Source of the DNA: Adiantum capillus-veneris
Taxonomy: Eukaryota; Streptophyta; Polypodiopsida; Polypodiales; Pteridaceae
DNA length: 64,000 bases
Direction: 5' to 3'
Assembly: GCA_014529385.2 (NCBI GenBank)
Contig: CM043960.1
Coordinates: 74,311,410 to 74,375,409 of the forward strand
This document shows positions 10,898 to 22,425 of the stretch, one piece after another; positions within the stretch are counted from its first letter, which is position 1, and every line of letters begins with the position of its first letter. Under the pieces are notes generated by a model. The model was not told where the DNA came from. It did not search any database and saw only the letters and a list, made by a program, of their open reading frames with translations. The translations under genes were made by a program, and so were the position numbers.

Positions 10898-11683
10898 TGA
10901 TGGTATATTCACGTACCATCATAGAGCATCTTTTCCAAAGAGAGTGCTTCAGAGTCCTTGACGAGATTTTCATTGTTTGGCCCCTCAGAATTTTGGCTGG
11001 AGTACACTCATGCTTCATGTAACAATACTTACATGAGACAACGGCCTCTGGACAGATCTTTGGTAGATCCTTTGGTAGAAGGCGACTCAAATAGGGCTTC
11101 AAGCGATACCCGTTTACCTTCCTGGAGTGCTCTTTACCATTCAAGTCCATAAGCTGATAGTAACTAGAATTGAAAGCCTTCTTGACTATGTATGGCCCTT
11201 GCCATCTAGTTTCAAACTTGGCATCAAAAGGATTGTCAAGTCGATTGTCATACCTTACCACAAGCTCTCCTTCCTTGATGCCTTTGTCCTTCAGTTTCTT
11301 GTCGTGCGTTTCTTTCGCTTGTGTGGCTTTCCTCTTGTAGCACTCATATGCTGCTTCTCTTGTCCACTCAAGCTCCACTAACGTAAGAAGTCGATCCATC
11401 CATACCTCTTGATCATCTTGTGCTGATTTGCCATGAAGTCGCATTGTTGGAATGTTTAGCTCAATTGGCTATAAAGCCTCTTGACCATAGACCAAGTGAA
11501 ATGGTGTGAACTCCGTGGCTTCCCTATATGTGGTTCGATATGCCCACAAGGCACCATCCAAGAAGTCATCCCATAATTTTATCTTGTTTTGCACCATCTT
11601 TCTAATGATTCCTGCAATGACACCATTAGCCTTCTCCACCAAACCATTTGACTGTGGGTAGTATGGTGTGCTATGACGATGTA
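10898..11683 (-). pseudogene. Element C integrase, C-terminal part
   Basis: It continues the integrase core after E: HSTPYYPQS..LVEKA with the catalytic Glu region, ALWAYRTTYR, FHLVYGQEAL, a TAG near 11465, then an open stretch of 187 codons with the DNA-binding tail (DKKLKDKGIKEGELVVRYDN, RWQGPYIVKKAF, NGYRLKPYL). The final stop lies at the polypurine tract, so pol ends right next to the LTR. Confidence 0.83.
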
Positions 11684-12005
11684 TGTAAAGAATGAGGATG
11701 CAAGAGAGCTACACAAGACAAGCACAAAGCACACAGAGATGGAAAGCTTCTTCTTCTTCTTCACAGAAAAGAGAGTACAAAATGACTAAGTGCTAAAGCT
11801 GAAAAGTAGCACATATGTACATGCGGTCACTAAGTGTGAACTCGCTAGAAGCGTACTAGGCTGGCACTATAAGTGTAGTCCAGCTGTAGAATCACTGGCA
11901 GAGATCCTCCGTGTCGGTCACCTAACGCGCCAATGAGTAAATGCAGTAAGCGGCCAAGACCCGTAGTGGATGCCAGCTCAAGGTGTAGAGCTCGACATCT
12001 CAACA
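11684..12005 (-). repeat. Element E LTR (3' LTR in sense)
   Basis: It starts TGTAAAGAATGAGG and ends CGACATCTCAACA on the plus strand. Compared with its partner it has CCAATGAG for CCAGTGAG and ATGCAGT for ATGCCGT. The end of pol overlaps it. Confidence 0.95.
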
Positions 12006-15000
12006 CTCCCCCTCGAGCTCTGCATGTCGCAGAGTCCAAGCATAGTCCGGAAACGTCGAAGCTTCTCAGCTCCGAGGGCCTTGGTAAAGATATCCGCTAT
12101 CTGCTCCTCTGTGCTGACGTAGACCAAGTCGATGTCGCCCGCCAACACTCGCTCTCGAACGTAGTGGTAATGGACCTCTATGTGTTTGGTCCTGGCATGG
12201 AACACTGGGTTCCTAGCCAACTGCATGCTGCTGAGGTTGTCACAATGGATGAAAATCTGCTGGTCCACCTGCACTCCCAAGTCCTCAAGTAATGTGCGTA
12301 GCCAAGCTACCTCGCACGCCGCAACTACTGCACCTCTGTACTCGGCCTCTGTGCTCGATAAAGCAACCGTAGGCTGCTTTTTGCTGCTCCAAGTAACAGC
12401 AGCACTCCCAAAAGAGAACATGAAGCCACTCGTAGATCTCCTATCAACAATGCTACCTGCCCAATCTGCATCTGTATACCCATACAATGCTAATGGTGCA
12501 TCTGCTGCATAGAACAATGCGTAGTCAAGAGTACCTTGCACATACCTAAGTGTGCGTCGTACTCCATCCAAATGTGGCTTCCTCGGAAGCTGCATGAACT
12601 GACTCTCCAAGCCTACTGTGTAGCTCAAGTCTGGCCTTGTGATAGTCAAGTAGATTAGACTACCGACAATCTTCCTGTACATGTTGACATCCTCAACAAC
12701 ATCACCCTTCTCTGCACTCAGCTTTGCATTCACATCCAAGGGAATAGAAATTGGCTTACAATCAGCCATACCATACTTTGACAACATGTCCAAAGCATAC
12801 TGTCTCTGTGATAGCCATACACCCTCTGGAGTCCTGATCACCTCAATGCCAAGAAAGTAGCGCAACTCGCCTAAATCTTTCATTTCAAACTCCTGTTTGA
12901 GAAGACCCTTCACATGGTCAATCTCCATAGCATTGTCACCAACAATAATAAGGTCATCTACATATATAGTAATGACCACAATCCCCACATCACTCTCACG
13001 TACATAGAGTGAATGATCAGCATGAGCTCTCCTAAAACCAATACTGACAAGATACTTGGCAATCCTGTCATACCATGCTCTAGAGCCCTGCTTCAAACCA
13101 TACAAAGCTTTCAGAAGTCTGCATACATAATCTGGGTAACCTGGATCGACATAACCAGGTGGTTGATCCATATACACTTCCTCTTGCAACTCACCATTCA
13201 AGAAGGCATTCTTTACATCCATTTGATGCATAATCCATCCTCTAGATGCAGCCACTGCTATGACAGCTCTCACTGTCGTCATCTTTGCCACTGGAGCAAA
13301 GGTCTCCTCATAGTCTATGCCATACGTCTGTGCATAACCCTTTGCGACCAGCCTTGCCTTGTGACGCTCAATGTTACCATCAGCCTTATGCTTGGTTTTA
13401 TACACCCATTTACAGCCAATAGCTTTCTTGCCACTTGGCAATGGCACCAACTCCCATGTGTCATTTGCTTCCAATGCAGCCATCTCTTCATTCATTGCAT
13501 CATCCCAATGCACATTTCCCACTGCATCCTCAAAACATGTGGGCTCCACATCCTGTATCACCTTAGCCATGTAGGCTTGGTGATGCGCTAGATACCCATC
13601 ATAAGTCAATTTTTGAACTGGATTTCTGACTCTATTAGATCTGCGCGGTCGTGGGTCACTCCTTTTCCCTCTAGCATCTTCTTGTACTTTCCTTACACCA
13701 GGTGTCCTGACAGCCGGAATTCCAAATTCCTCATCAAGACTTTGTTCAGAACCATCTGAATCCATGTCTACATGTGAAAAACCTGATGATACATCAGCCA
13801 TAAAGGGAGGTTCATCAACCTTTTCCTTTCCTTTTCGTGATACATTCCCTGTACCTGTTGGTGGAGTAACCTGCGTACGTAGTCTACCATTCCATGGTTT
13901 CTCAACAGAGCCACGAGAAGAGGACTCTTGTGGTCCACTCAAAACCTGTGACTGTGGCCTCACATTTTGTACAACCACATCATCTTTTACATCAGCCCCA
14001 ATAGTGCCATGTGCATTACTGTACCAGCTGCTCATCTCATCAAAGACTACATCTCTGCTCACTCGTAATTCTCATGTAGTAGGATTGTAGCATCTGTACC
14101 CCTTTTGTTCAAGGGAATATCCCACAAGAATACATTTCTCTGCTTTAGGATCCAATTTCCTACGCAACTCATCTGGTACATGCACGTAAGCTATGCAGCC
14201 AAACACTTTCAAGTGTGCCAAATCAGGCTTTGTACCTGTAAACTTTTCCTCAGGTGTTACATCATGCACCGCAGCTGTAGGTGTCCTGTTCATAATGTAC
14301 ACAATTGTATTTACAGCTTCAGCCCAGAAATGATGAGGCATGTTCTTCTCATTCATCAATGCACGTGCAACCTCTGCAATGTGCCTGTTTTTCCTTTCTG
14401 CGACCCCATTCTGCTGTGGAGTATATCTGCATGTAAACTGCCTGTGTATACCATGCATTCGCAGAAAATCTGAAAAATCATTGGAGAAGTACTCTCCCCC
14501 TCCATCTGACCTCAATGTCTTGATTTGCATATCTGTCTCCTTCTCAATCATGACTTTGAAGTCTTGAAAGTGACCAAACACTTCACTTTTGTTACGCATG
14601 AAGTAGACCCATACTTTCCTTGTATGGTCATCAATGAAAGAGACATAATACCTGCAACCATGTATACTTGCAGTATTGGTTGGACCCCAAACATCTGTGT
14701 GCACCACCTCAAGTGGCTTTTTACATACATTGCGCTCATGTGGAAATGAGCCCTTTGACTGTTTTCCAAACTGGCATGCTGCACACACTTTATGCATACC
14801 ATCCACCTTGAATTTGGGCAAACCTTTTACAATCTGTTTTGATTGCATGCTGCGCAATCTCTGCTCATTGACATGGCCAATGCGTTTGTGCCAAATGTCA
14901 ACATCAGCCACAACACCTGTGCCCTGTGCAAATAATGCAGCTTTTACCTCAGGCATGTCTACATTCAGCGTAAACATTCTGCCCACACATTTTCCCTCTG

Positions 15001-16204
15001 TGATCAGCTTACAGCCATTCTGGAAATCTTCTACATAACAGCCATTTGGATTGAAGCGAACCTGCAAACCCTGCTCAACCATTTGTCCAACAGAAACAAG
15101 ATTCTTTGTAATGTTTGGGACATGAAGTACATCTGCTAAATACTTTGATTTCCCACTCTTCGTATTTAGAGGTATGTCCCCTACATGAGCAATGGGGTGA
15201 GCTGTGTCATCTCCTGTCTGCACATAGCCTGACACATCTGGTTTGCGCATATCTCTAAACCACTCTCCACGAGACGTCATGTGATTAGAGGCACCTGAAT
15301 CCACATACCAAACATCATCTTGGGTGGAATTCTCTACAGTCATTGTATTCATTACATGCTGCATAACAAACATGCGCTCGTTTTTGCTGTCATCTGCATC
15401 TCTGCTAGTAGATGCATAGTTGCCCTGTTCTCTCTTTCTACTTGCTTTTCCCTTTGGACAGTCACATGACATGTGACCTCTTTCACCACAAGTCCAACAT
15501 TCTCTACTATCTGGAGTATGTTGCTGCCTGCTTGATCCTGCACCACGACCTCTTTGACTCCCCCTGCCTTGAGACTGGTTTCCCCTGCCACCTGTATTGT
15601 TTTGATTTGATTGACCTTCCAGAAATTGGCCCCTGCAACCCCTTGGGCCTCGACCACGACCTCTACCTCTACCTCTGTTGGAGTTAGAATAGAAGGCCTG
15701 TTCAGAATTATTTCTGCCATGAGAAGAAGATGTGTCAAGGTTCTTCTCCTCAAGAATAAGCATAGAAATCAAATCTTGGAACACGGGGATGTCGTCTCTT
15801 GTATTCATGGAAGACCTAAAATGTACATACTCATCTCCTAGACCATCCAAGCATGCACGGACAATGTCATCGTCTTCCACTGAGACTTTAATAGATCCAA
15901 GAGCCTCAATGATACTCTTGATCTTCAAAGCATAATCATTGATGGAGAGGTTGTTCCTCTTAACCTGATTTAGCTCCGACTTTAGTTGAAGCTTCCTGGC
16001 CTTGGTGTTCACCTCGAACACTCTGCCTAAGTTTTTCCATGCAATGGCGGGGGTTTCAGCATCCTGTAGATAGCCCATCATGCCATCTGTAATGCTCATA
16101 GAAAGCCAATACATCACTTTGCTCTGGCCTTGTTGCCAGTCCCTCAAAGCTTTCCTTTGTTCTGCTGTAGCATTTGCCTCGGGAATCTCTGGTTTCCTTT
16201 TCAT
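11978..16204 (-). pseudogene. Element E gag-pol (protease, integrase, RT, RNase H), one stop
   Basis: The frame continues gag (YWLSMSITDGMMGY, GRGRGRGRG, CCHC knuckle CWTCGERGHMSCDC near 15457-15500). The protease has WYVDSGASNHMTS near 15300. The integrase follows with HKRIGHVNEQRL ... CAACQFG, FIDDHTRKVW, SDGGGEYF and YTPQQNGVAERK. A single TGA at 14072 replaces CGA seen in F (a CpG C-to-T change). After it come reverse transcriptase with YVDD at 12953-12964 and RNase H (GYTDADWAGS, STEAEY, HARTKHIEVHYH). Translation ends at 11978 inside the LTR. All catalytic motifs I can check are present, so the copy is nearly intact. Confidence 0.92.
12006..12015 (-). promoter_or_regulatory. Element E polypurine tract
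   Basis: On the minus strand GAGGGGGAG directly precedes the TGTTGAG start of the LTR. F has the identical tract at 30219-30227. Confidence 0.88.
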
Positions 16205-16328
16205 TGTCTCCTTCTACATAGTCCCAATAACCTTTTCCTTTTAGGAAATTTGTTATTCTGAACTTCCATGCAGGGTAGTTATTTTTCTCAAGCTTCTCAG
16301 TAACAATCTGACTGAAACCGTCAGACAT
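16204..16328 (-). pseudogene. Element E gag start, before the frameshift
   Basis: ATG 16328 opens gag with MSDGFSQIVTEKLEKNNYPAWKF, a typical Copia gag N-terminus, identical in layout to F gag at 25910. An extra base in the GAAAAGGAAACC run near 16204 (F has GGAACC) shifts the frame. The rest of gag continues in the frame running down from 16204. This is the only indel I see in the E coding region. Confidence 0.88.
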
Positions 16329-16626
16329 CTTGAAGCACTAAGACAAAATAGCTACAATCTGCAAAAACCTGCAAATCTGTTGAACCTGCTATCGTGGTTC
16401 CTGTAACGCTTTCTACACTCAACGAGTGTCCACAATCAAGCGTACATACAACCACTGTACTTGTACAGTAAATCTCTGTATACTGCACTTTGGAGACCTG
16501 TTCAGAAACTTGTGCGAAAAACCCCTAAAATTTTTTTCGCGGCGCGAGGCACCTTCGGCATCTGGTCGTGGATTGCGAACGAAGGGATTGTGATGCTCTT
16601 GCTCTCTTAGCCTCTCTTGCCTGCAC

Positions 16627-16641
16627 CAGGCTCTGATACCA
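16627..16641 (-). promoter_or_regulatory. Element E primer binding site
   Basis: On the minus strand TGGTATCAGAGCCTG directly follows the LTR and is a perfect match to the plant initiator-Met type. The 16329-16626 leader between it and gag shows no coding signal. Confidence 0.92.
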
Positions 16642-16963
16642 TGTAAAGAATGAGGATGCAAGAGAGCTACACAAGACAAGCACAAAGCACACAGAGATGG
16701 AAAGCTTCTTCTTCTTCTTCACAGAAAAGAGAGTACAAAATGACTAAGTGCTAAAGCTGAAAAGTAGCACATATGTACATGCGGTCACTAAGTGTGAACT
16801 CGCTAGAAGCGTACTAGGCTGGCACTATAAGTGTAGTCCAGCTGTAGAATCACTGGCAGAGATCCTCCGTGTCGGTCACCTAACGCGCCAGTGAGTAAAT
16901 GCCGTAAGCGGCCAAGACCCGTAGTGGATGCCAGCTCAAGGTGTAGAGCTCGACATCTCAACA
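16642..16963 (-). repeat. Element E LTR (5' LTR in sense)
   Basis: 322 bp, the partner of 11684-12005, followed by the target copy ATGTA. Confidence 0.95.
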
Positions 16964-16968
16964 ATGTA

Positions 16969-17755
16969 GAATGTGAAGCTCTTCACAAACTTCTGTGAGC
17001 AAGCCCTTCCTAAACCCTGGACCATTATCAGAAACAATCTCCAAAGGTGTGCCAAATTTGCAACAAATGTGATTGTACACAAACTTGCTAACTGTCCTCT
17101 CATTCACTCTTGCCACACTTTGAGCTTCCACCCACCTAGTCATATAGTCTACAACCACTAGAATGTAGAGTTTACCATTTTTTGTTCTAGGCAGAGGACC
17201 CATAGCATCAATGCCCCACTTTTCAAAGGGTCCATTTGCAAGCACTATTTGCCTCGGGCCATGCACCAACCTTCTATTTCCATTTATCTGACAATTGTGA
17301 TAGCTTTTACACCAATGTTGAACATCCACATGCAAGCTTGGCCAAACATACCCCGCAAGCAAAATCTTCTTCACAGTTGATTCTTGGGCAAAATGACCAC
17401 CACATGCCTCTTCATGCAAACCTTTTAGAATGGCTGGAATTTCCTTGATAGTTGGTACTATTCTACACACTTGATCCTTCCCTCTTTGATAGAGGGAGTC
17501 TTCTAGGAAGAGATAGAAACTTGCCTTCTTCATGAGTCTCCTCTTCTGAGCCTTCGTGAAGTCTTGTGGAAACTCACCCTCCAAAATGTAGCCAATAATG
17601 GGAGCCAATGACTCCAATCCCTGGTATCTCGATTGCTTGACAGCTGCTGCCACCATGATGACCTGCACTTCTCTCTCAACACATGTAACTGCTTGTTGTG
17701 CAAGTAAATCGGCATCTTCATTTTGTTTCCTCGGAATATGATATAGTTGCACTTC
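16969..17755 (-). pseudogene. Element C integrase, N-terminal and core part
   Basis: It contains the zinc-binding His/Cys region (LHEEACGGHF ... WCKSYHNCQ), the first catalytic Asp in FEKWGIDAMGPLP, WVEA, and the second in VSDNGPGFR. The frame is open for 264 codons up to LHIL, where Copia E is inserted. Removing E and one ATGTA copy restores LHRHSTP with the rest of integrase at 11683 and below. Confidence 0.87.
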
Positions 17756-18844
17756 TTAAAACTGATTAAACATCTTACGAATGGCATGAGCTTTTTTCCT
17801 TAATCTTTCATTCTTGCATGCCCAAATTCCTAAAATCTGTTTAACAATGAGAAGTGCATCTCCCTTTACCATGAGACGTTTTATCCCTTGGCCAATACAC
17901 ATCGTCAAACCATGAAGTAGTGTGTCGTATTCTGCTTCATTGTTTCTAGTTGAATGTGGTAGATTGACCTTCTCTTTCATGACCACCTCTCCACTTGGGT
18001 TCAGCAACACTAGCCCTCCCCCTGCTTTCCCTGTGGCTCGTCGAAAAGCTCCATCAAAGAACAAGGTAAAAGCATTGGGAATACTTTTTGGTGGTGGCAA
18101 TGGTAGGGTCTTTACTTCAGGCACCTTAATCTCCTTTTCATGCACCCTATAAGTGATAATCCCTGCCAATTGTGCACGCACACTATCTTCTACCTTGAAA
18201 GAGTATTGAAACTCTTGCAACTCCATAATCCACTTTGAGATCCTAGTACTAAGATTCATTTGAGATGACACCCAAGGGAACAAATTCTCTGCGGTGAGGA
18301 TTACAAAAGGTTTTGGGAGCAAGAAGGATCTAAAATTCCTTATCGCAAACATGAGAGAAAGCATCATAAGTTCTGCTTCTGTGTAGTCTCTCTCCAAAGC
18401 ATTCATGACCCTACTAGCAAAGTAGATGGGTCGCATCCTGGTACTGTGGGGATCTTGTTGTAGCAACACAGCACCAATTGTTTCCCTTCCAACACTAGAG
18501 CTAACAAAGAATGTGTACTCCCAACAAGGAGGCATGAGTGTTGGTAGCTCTGACAAAATGACTTTAATGTTACAAAAATACTCTTCAAGCTCATCAGACC
18601 ATGCAAATTCTACTTGTTGTGTCAACTTTTGCAAAGGATGAAGCAACTCCGAAGCTAAGTGAATAAAGCGTGACATATACTTCACTTTTTGAATGAATGA
18701 TATGACCTCTTTGAGATTCTTGGGTTAGGGGAGCTCAATAAGAGCCTTTGCCTTTGAAGGATCCACCTCAATGCCCTTATAGGAAACCTTGTGACCAAGC
18801 AAGATCACTTCATCCTCAGCTATGTGACACTTGTCGGGGTTGAG
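17756..18844 (-). pseudogene. Element C RT connection, RNase H and second (archaeal-type) RNase H
   Basis: Same frame as gag-RT. After the TAA at 18845 comes LNPDKCHI, a further stop near 18727, then VKYMSRFIH. RNase H is at about 18550-18180 (GAVLLQQD, IYFASRV, TEAELM). A second RNase H is at about 18070-17770 (LFFDGAFRRATGKAGGG, NNEAEYDTLLHGL, VKGDALLIVKQ). This second domain is the Tat-lineage hallmark. A stop at 17756 separates it from integrase, still in frame. The decay is therefore by substitution, not by indels. Confidence 0.85.
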
Positions 18845-21451
18845 TTAACCTCCCATGTCATAGAGCTTCTTTAAACCTTCTTCTACCCTTTGTAGATGCA
18901 ATGATTTTGAGCTATAAATGCAAAAATAATCAATAAAAACCCTAATGGACTTTCCAAAGAATGCATGAAACACCATGTTCATGAAGCGTTGGAAAGTTGC
19001 AGGAGCATTTGTCAGGCCAAATGGCATGACTCTAAAAGCATAACAACCCCAAGGAGTGATAAAGGTTGTTTTCAATTGATCCTCCAATGCGATACCTATT
19101 TGAAAGTAACCCGAGTAGCCATCACACACAGTGTACTTCTCATGACCAGCTACTTCATTTAGTATCTCATCCTGAAATGGGAGGGGAAAGTGATCTCTTT
19201 TAGTTGCCTCATTAAGTGGACGATAATCCACACACACCCTCCACTTGCCGTTTTTCTTAGGAGTGACAACAACGGGAGAGACCCACTCTGAATTCTCCAC
19301 TGGATAAATGAAACCTGCTGCTAGAAGCTTTCTTACCTCCTTGAGTAGAGCCTGCTCCTTAATGACTCCTAGCCTTCGTAGCTTTTGAGCCTTAGGTGTG
19401 GCCTCTGGCTTCAACTCAATCTTGTGTTGAACAACATCTACTCCACGCACATCGGTGTAGTCTTTAGCAAAAAGCCTCGGAAATTTCCTTAGCACACATT
19501 TGAACTCCTCTCTTTCATCCTTTGTAAGTGTTGTAGACAACATACCTTCTAACATTCCTTCATCTTCCACCTTTTGGTTCTCTTGGGGACCTACCTCTTC
19601 CAAACCTTGAGAAGAGGTCTCCTGGTTGTTTGGATTAAACCTTACCCCCATGACTTCAATGGAGGACTCCTCTTCACTAATTCTGCTGCTACTTTCTTCT
19701 TTTGAATTGTTTTCAGTCCAATCTTCTTCCGTCTCACTTCGAGATGATTCTTCATGGAGCTCCTCTTGGCATTGCTCCTTCAAGTCAAAGACAACCTTCT
19801 TGTGATTGTCATTCCTGCAAACTAGCTTTCCACTCTCCCAATCCTGCAAAGCTCGCATTTTCATTAGCCATGGTCTTCCTAGGATAAATGGGTAACCATT
19901 TCCCTTGGTAGACATGACATAGAAATCCACTGCCTTCTTAATGCCAAAGGCCTCCACAAAAACATTTTTACAAGTGCCTACGCACCTAGCCTTGCTATTG
20001 TTTGCCATTTTCACTTTGATTTCAGGTGTCTCATGGATGTGCATGCCTAGTCTTTGCATGAGCCCTTCTGTCATGATGCAAATTTGTGCACCCCCATCCA
20101 CTAGACCTTTCCTAACCAATCTTCCTTTTATGTAACAATCTAACACAGGTGTAATATCCTCGTTCATTTCAGCATGTGCAACTTTTACAACAGGAAAACT
20201 CTCTTTTACCTTTCTCCTAGTGCTAACTGCCTTTGTTAAATCCCTCCTAACTTGTGGGCATAATGCAAGAAACTGAGGCCATGAGATATCAGGACCCTTA
20301 CCTCGCATGTCTTCCAACAGGTTGTATGGAGCCATACCATGTCCAAGAGGGAAGTGTTGGAGATTGATACGACGTCGAGTCCTCTTAGCTTCCTTGGTCT
20401 CCTTTGCCTTCTTGCCTTGTCCATGGTCACTCTGTGATGGGACACCCTCTTTCTCTTTACCTTTTCCTCGGCCACGCTTAATGCCATTTGCTTCCATGTC
20501 AACCTCATTTGAGTTTGTCACCTCTACCCCATGCACATTTGGATCTGGCAAAGGTGGAACTCCTACTCCTTGTGGAGGTGGTCTTGGTCCATTTGGCCTT
20601 TGTAGAAGCCTTGGTTGCTGACCAGCTCCTTCTCCTGCATTCATCACTGGGTAATTCAAGTTAGGTCTCCCTGGCTCCCCACGGGGCAAAGGACAATTGT
20701 ACATCCCATGTCCAGACTCTCCGCAATTCCAACATTGCAAGACTCTCCTAGGTCGTGGGTCTCGCTCTTCAGACTTCTTTGCTTGTCCCTTTGGACCTAC
20801 GGCTTGTGCAAGGTGAATTGACAGGCTGCTTAAGGATTCATTTAACTTCTCAATCACTTCAACCGTTACCTCAGGAAGCTCCCTAGATGTTGATGCTTGT
20901 GACTTACCTTTGGGTCTAAGACCTTCTATTGGAACCTCTCCCCTTAAGCACTTGAGTTTCCTATACTTCTCACCAGCCCTAGTTTCAGCTGCATCAAAGG
21001 TAGCAGGTGCACCCGCCTCAACTTTTACCTTAAGGTCAGGAAAGAGTCTGGCTATGAACCTCTCCTTCTTTAGAAATTCTGCACCATCACCAGGGTTAGC
21101 AACATTTCGTATCCATAGAGCCCAAAGACGTAGAAACTCTTGCTTGTACAAGTAGTAGTCATCTAAGTCTTTTTGCTTATGAGAAACAATGTCTTGCCAT
21201 AATTTTTGAGTGTTTTGGGGATCAAAGAAGTATTTCTTGAAATGATTCAAAACTTCTGTGTAATTCCCCTTAACTTCCTCAGACAAAGAGTCAAACCAAG
21301 TGCTAGCATCTTTCCTAAGGACCACCTCAAACATTTCTACACTTTCTTGATCAGTTATTATTCTCTTGATACGGCAAGACATCTTGAAATTCACTAAAAA
21401 TAATTCTGCATCCTCTCCAGGCTCTCCAAAGAAAAGAGGATACCCAGACAT
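18845..21451 (-). pseudogene. Element C gag, protease and reverse transcriptase
   Basis: ATG 21451 starts gag: capsid region with WFDSLSEEVKGNY, then a CCHC knuckle at 20693-20734 (CWNCGESGHGMYNC). The protease has DGGAQI (Asp at 20096-20098), which D and G share, and ILGRPWLMKM. Reverse transcriptase follows: [35 protein letters not shown], then FIDY at 18926-18937 where F/Y-x-DD is expected, so the second catalytic Asp is Tyr. A TAA (probably from CAA) stops the frame at 18845; downstream domains continue in the same frame. Gag to this stop is 868 codons with no frameshift. Confidence 0.88.
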
Positions 21452-21554
21452 TTAGCGTTGGCTTTCCATTGAATTGATTTCAAAGTGACACCCGTTTTTG
21501 TTTTTCTTTTTTAAAAAGATTTACACAATAATGTTTTCTAGCCTGCGATCTATT

Positions 21555-21773
21555 CTACAACAAAATAAAGATATTCACATCAAACGACCTATGATAATCA
21601 ATAAGAGGTAGGATGACAGGGTTTGGTGATGCGAGAATTTCTCCTACTCTTTGGGCACCAAACATGAACACCATACATTGTTGAAAAGGAATTTTCCTAC
21701 TAATTGCAATGTTTATTCTAATGTGTGGAGTGAAATGGAAGGGGAAAACCTCTATTCCTGAGCCATTATCCAT
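21555..21773 (-). CDS. Small leader protein 2 of element C (LPL family)
   Basis: A 72-residue ORF with an ATG start, lying between leader protein 1 and gag and ending about 100 nt before the gag ATG (21451). It carries GAQRVGEILAS, VILPLI and FDVNIFILL, aligning without gaps to leader protein 1 of the same element and to the G-element ORF. Element C thus seems to have a tandem pair, probably from duplication. Function unknown. Both copies are open although the pol of this element is broken, but their short length makes this weak evidence for selection. Confidence 0.6.
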   Translation of the reverse strand: MDNGSGIEVFPFHFTPHIRINIAISRKIPFQQCMVFMFGAQRVGEILASPNPVILPLIDYHRSFDVNIFILL

Positions 21774-21794
21774 GGTCTATGCATGACCTAATGC

Positions 21795-22007
21795 TTAAAA
21801 CAAAACAAAAATATAGACGTCCAAACTAAGGTCGTACCTAATGAGAGGCAAAATAAAAGGATTTACTGAAGCGTTTATCTCGGCCAACCTAAGAGGACCT
21901 AAAATTCTACGAATGACACGTTGCAATTGCAACTTAGTACTAACAATTATGTGTACCTTTTGCCTTGCAATGGGAATAAAGGAATCATATAAATTTTCGT
22001 GATTCAT
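21795..22007 (-). CDS. Small leader protein 1 of element C (LPL family)
   Basis: A 70-residue ORF with an ATG start about 60 nt after the primer binding site. I do not recognise it from known families. It resembles the next ORF (21555-21773) and a 72-residue ORF before gag in element G (36389-36607). Shared features are a central G..R..E, then AS..P, an ILPLI motif, and a hydrophobic C-terminus with DVYIFVL. The pattern of hydrophobic residues suggests a small alternating beta/alpha fold. No signal peptide or catalytic motif is seen. It may be translated before gag or act in translation control. Homology is inferred by eye from motif order and equal length. Confidence 0.55.
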   Translation of the reverse strand: MNHENLYDSFIPIARQKVHIIVSTKLQLQRVIRRILGPLRLAEINASVNPFILPLIRYDLSLDVYIFVLF

Positions 22008-22064
22008 GCAAACTACTTGACTATGCTAAAGGTTGATTCTACACAAAAATACACAAGCCGTTCC

Positions 22065-22079
22065 TCCGTGGGGGCACCA
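22065..22079 (-). promoter_or_regulatory. Element C primer binding site
   Basis: On the minus strand TGGTGCCCCCACGG begins 3 nt after the LTR. D and G share TGGTGCCCC. TGG fits a tRNA 3' CCA end. The tRNA is not identified. Confidence 0.7.
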
Positions 22080-22227
22080 ATTTGAGGCGGTCCGGGGTGG
22101 GCAACAAGAAGAGCAACCTCTAGACACCCTTCAAGGCTCCCGTGCTGCTCAATGGGGCTGGGGCACAACACAACACAAACCAAAACAACAAACCCACAGC
22201 CAAATCCCAACTACACAAGGGGCACCA

Positions 22228-22249
22228 CCTAGTTTAAGAGCGAACTAGG
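22228..22249 (-). promoter_or_regulatory. U5 hairpin of element C (5' LTR)
   Basis: Same 7-bp stem as at 8310-8331, about 150 nt before the primer binding site in sense, i.e. in transcribed U5 or R. Confidence 0.6.
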
Positions 22250-22341
22250 ACGCAAAAGAGGAGAATCGTTAGAGCAACCCACAAACAAGCAAGGAATTTA
22301 CACTAACCCTAACACCAATGGAACACTCTCACACACTAAAA

Positions 22342-22344
<3 letters not shown>

Positions 22345-22422
<78 letters not shown>
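22345..22422. repeat. (GA)n microsatellite in C LTR partner
   Basis: Counterpart of 8435-8496, with more units. Confidence 0.95.

Positions 22423-22425
<3 letters not shown>

Larger units (their letters stand above)
11684..16963 (-). mobile_element. E: young Ty1/Copia element inserted in C integrase
   Basis: Two 322-bp LTRs (11684-12005, 16642-16963) differ at only two positions by eye. Target duplication ATGTA (11679-11683, 16964-16968) is perfect. It has a perfect initiator-Met primer site and a polypurine tract. The coding frame has one extra base and one stop. Same family as F, in the opposite orientation. Confidence 0.95.

Noticed and set aside
12180-15935. Plus-strand ORFs of 60-190 residues across element E
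   Set aside because: They are antisense shadows of the intact minus-strand pol. The same shadows occur in reverse in F.
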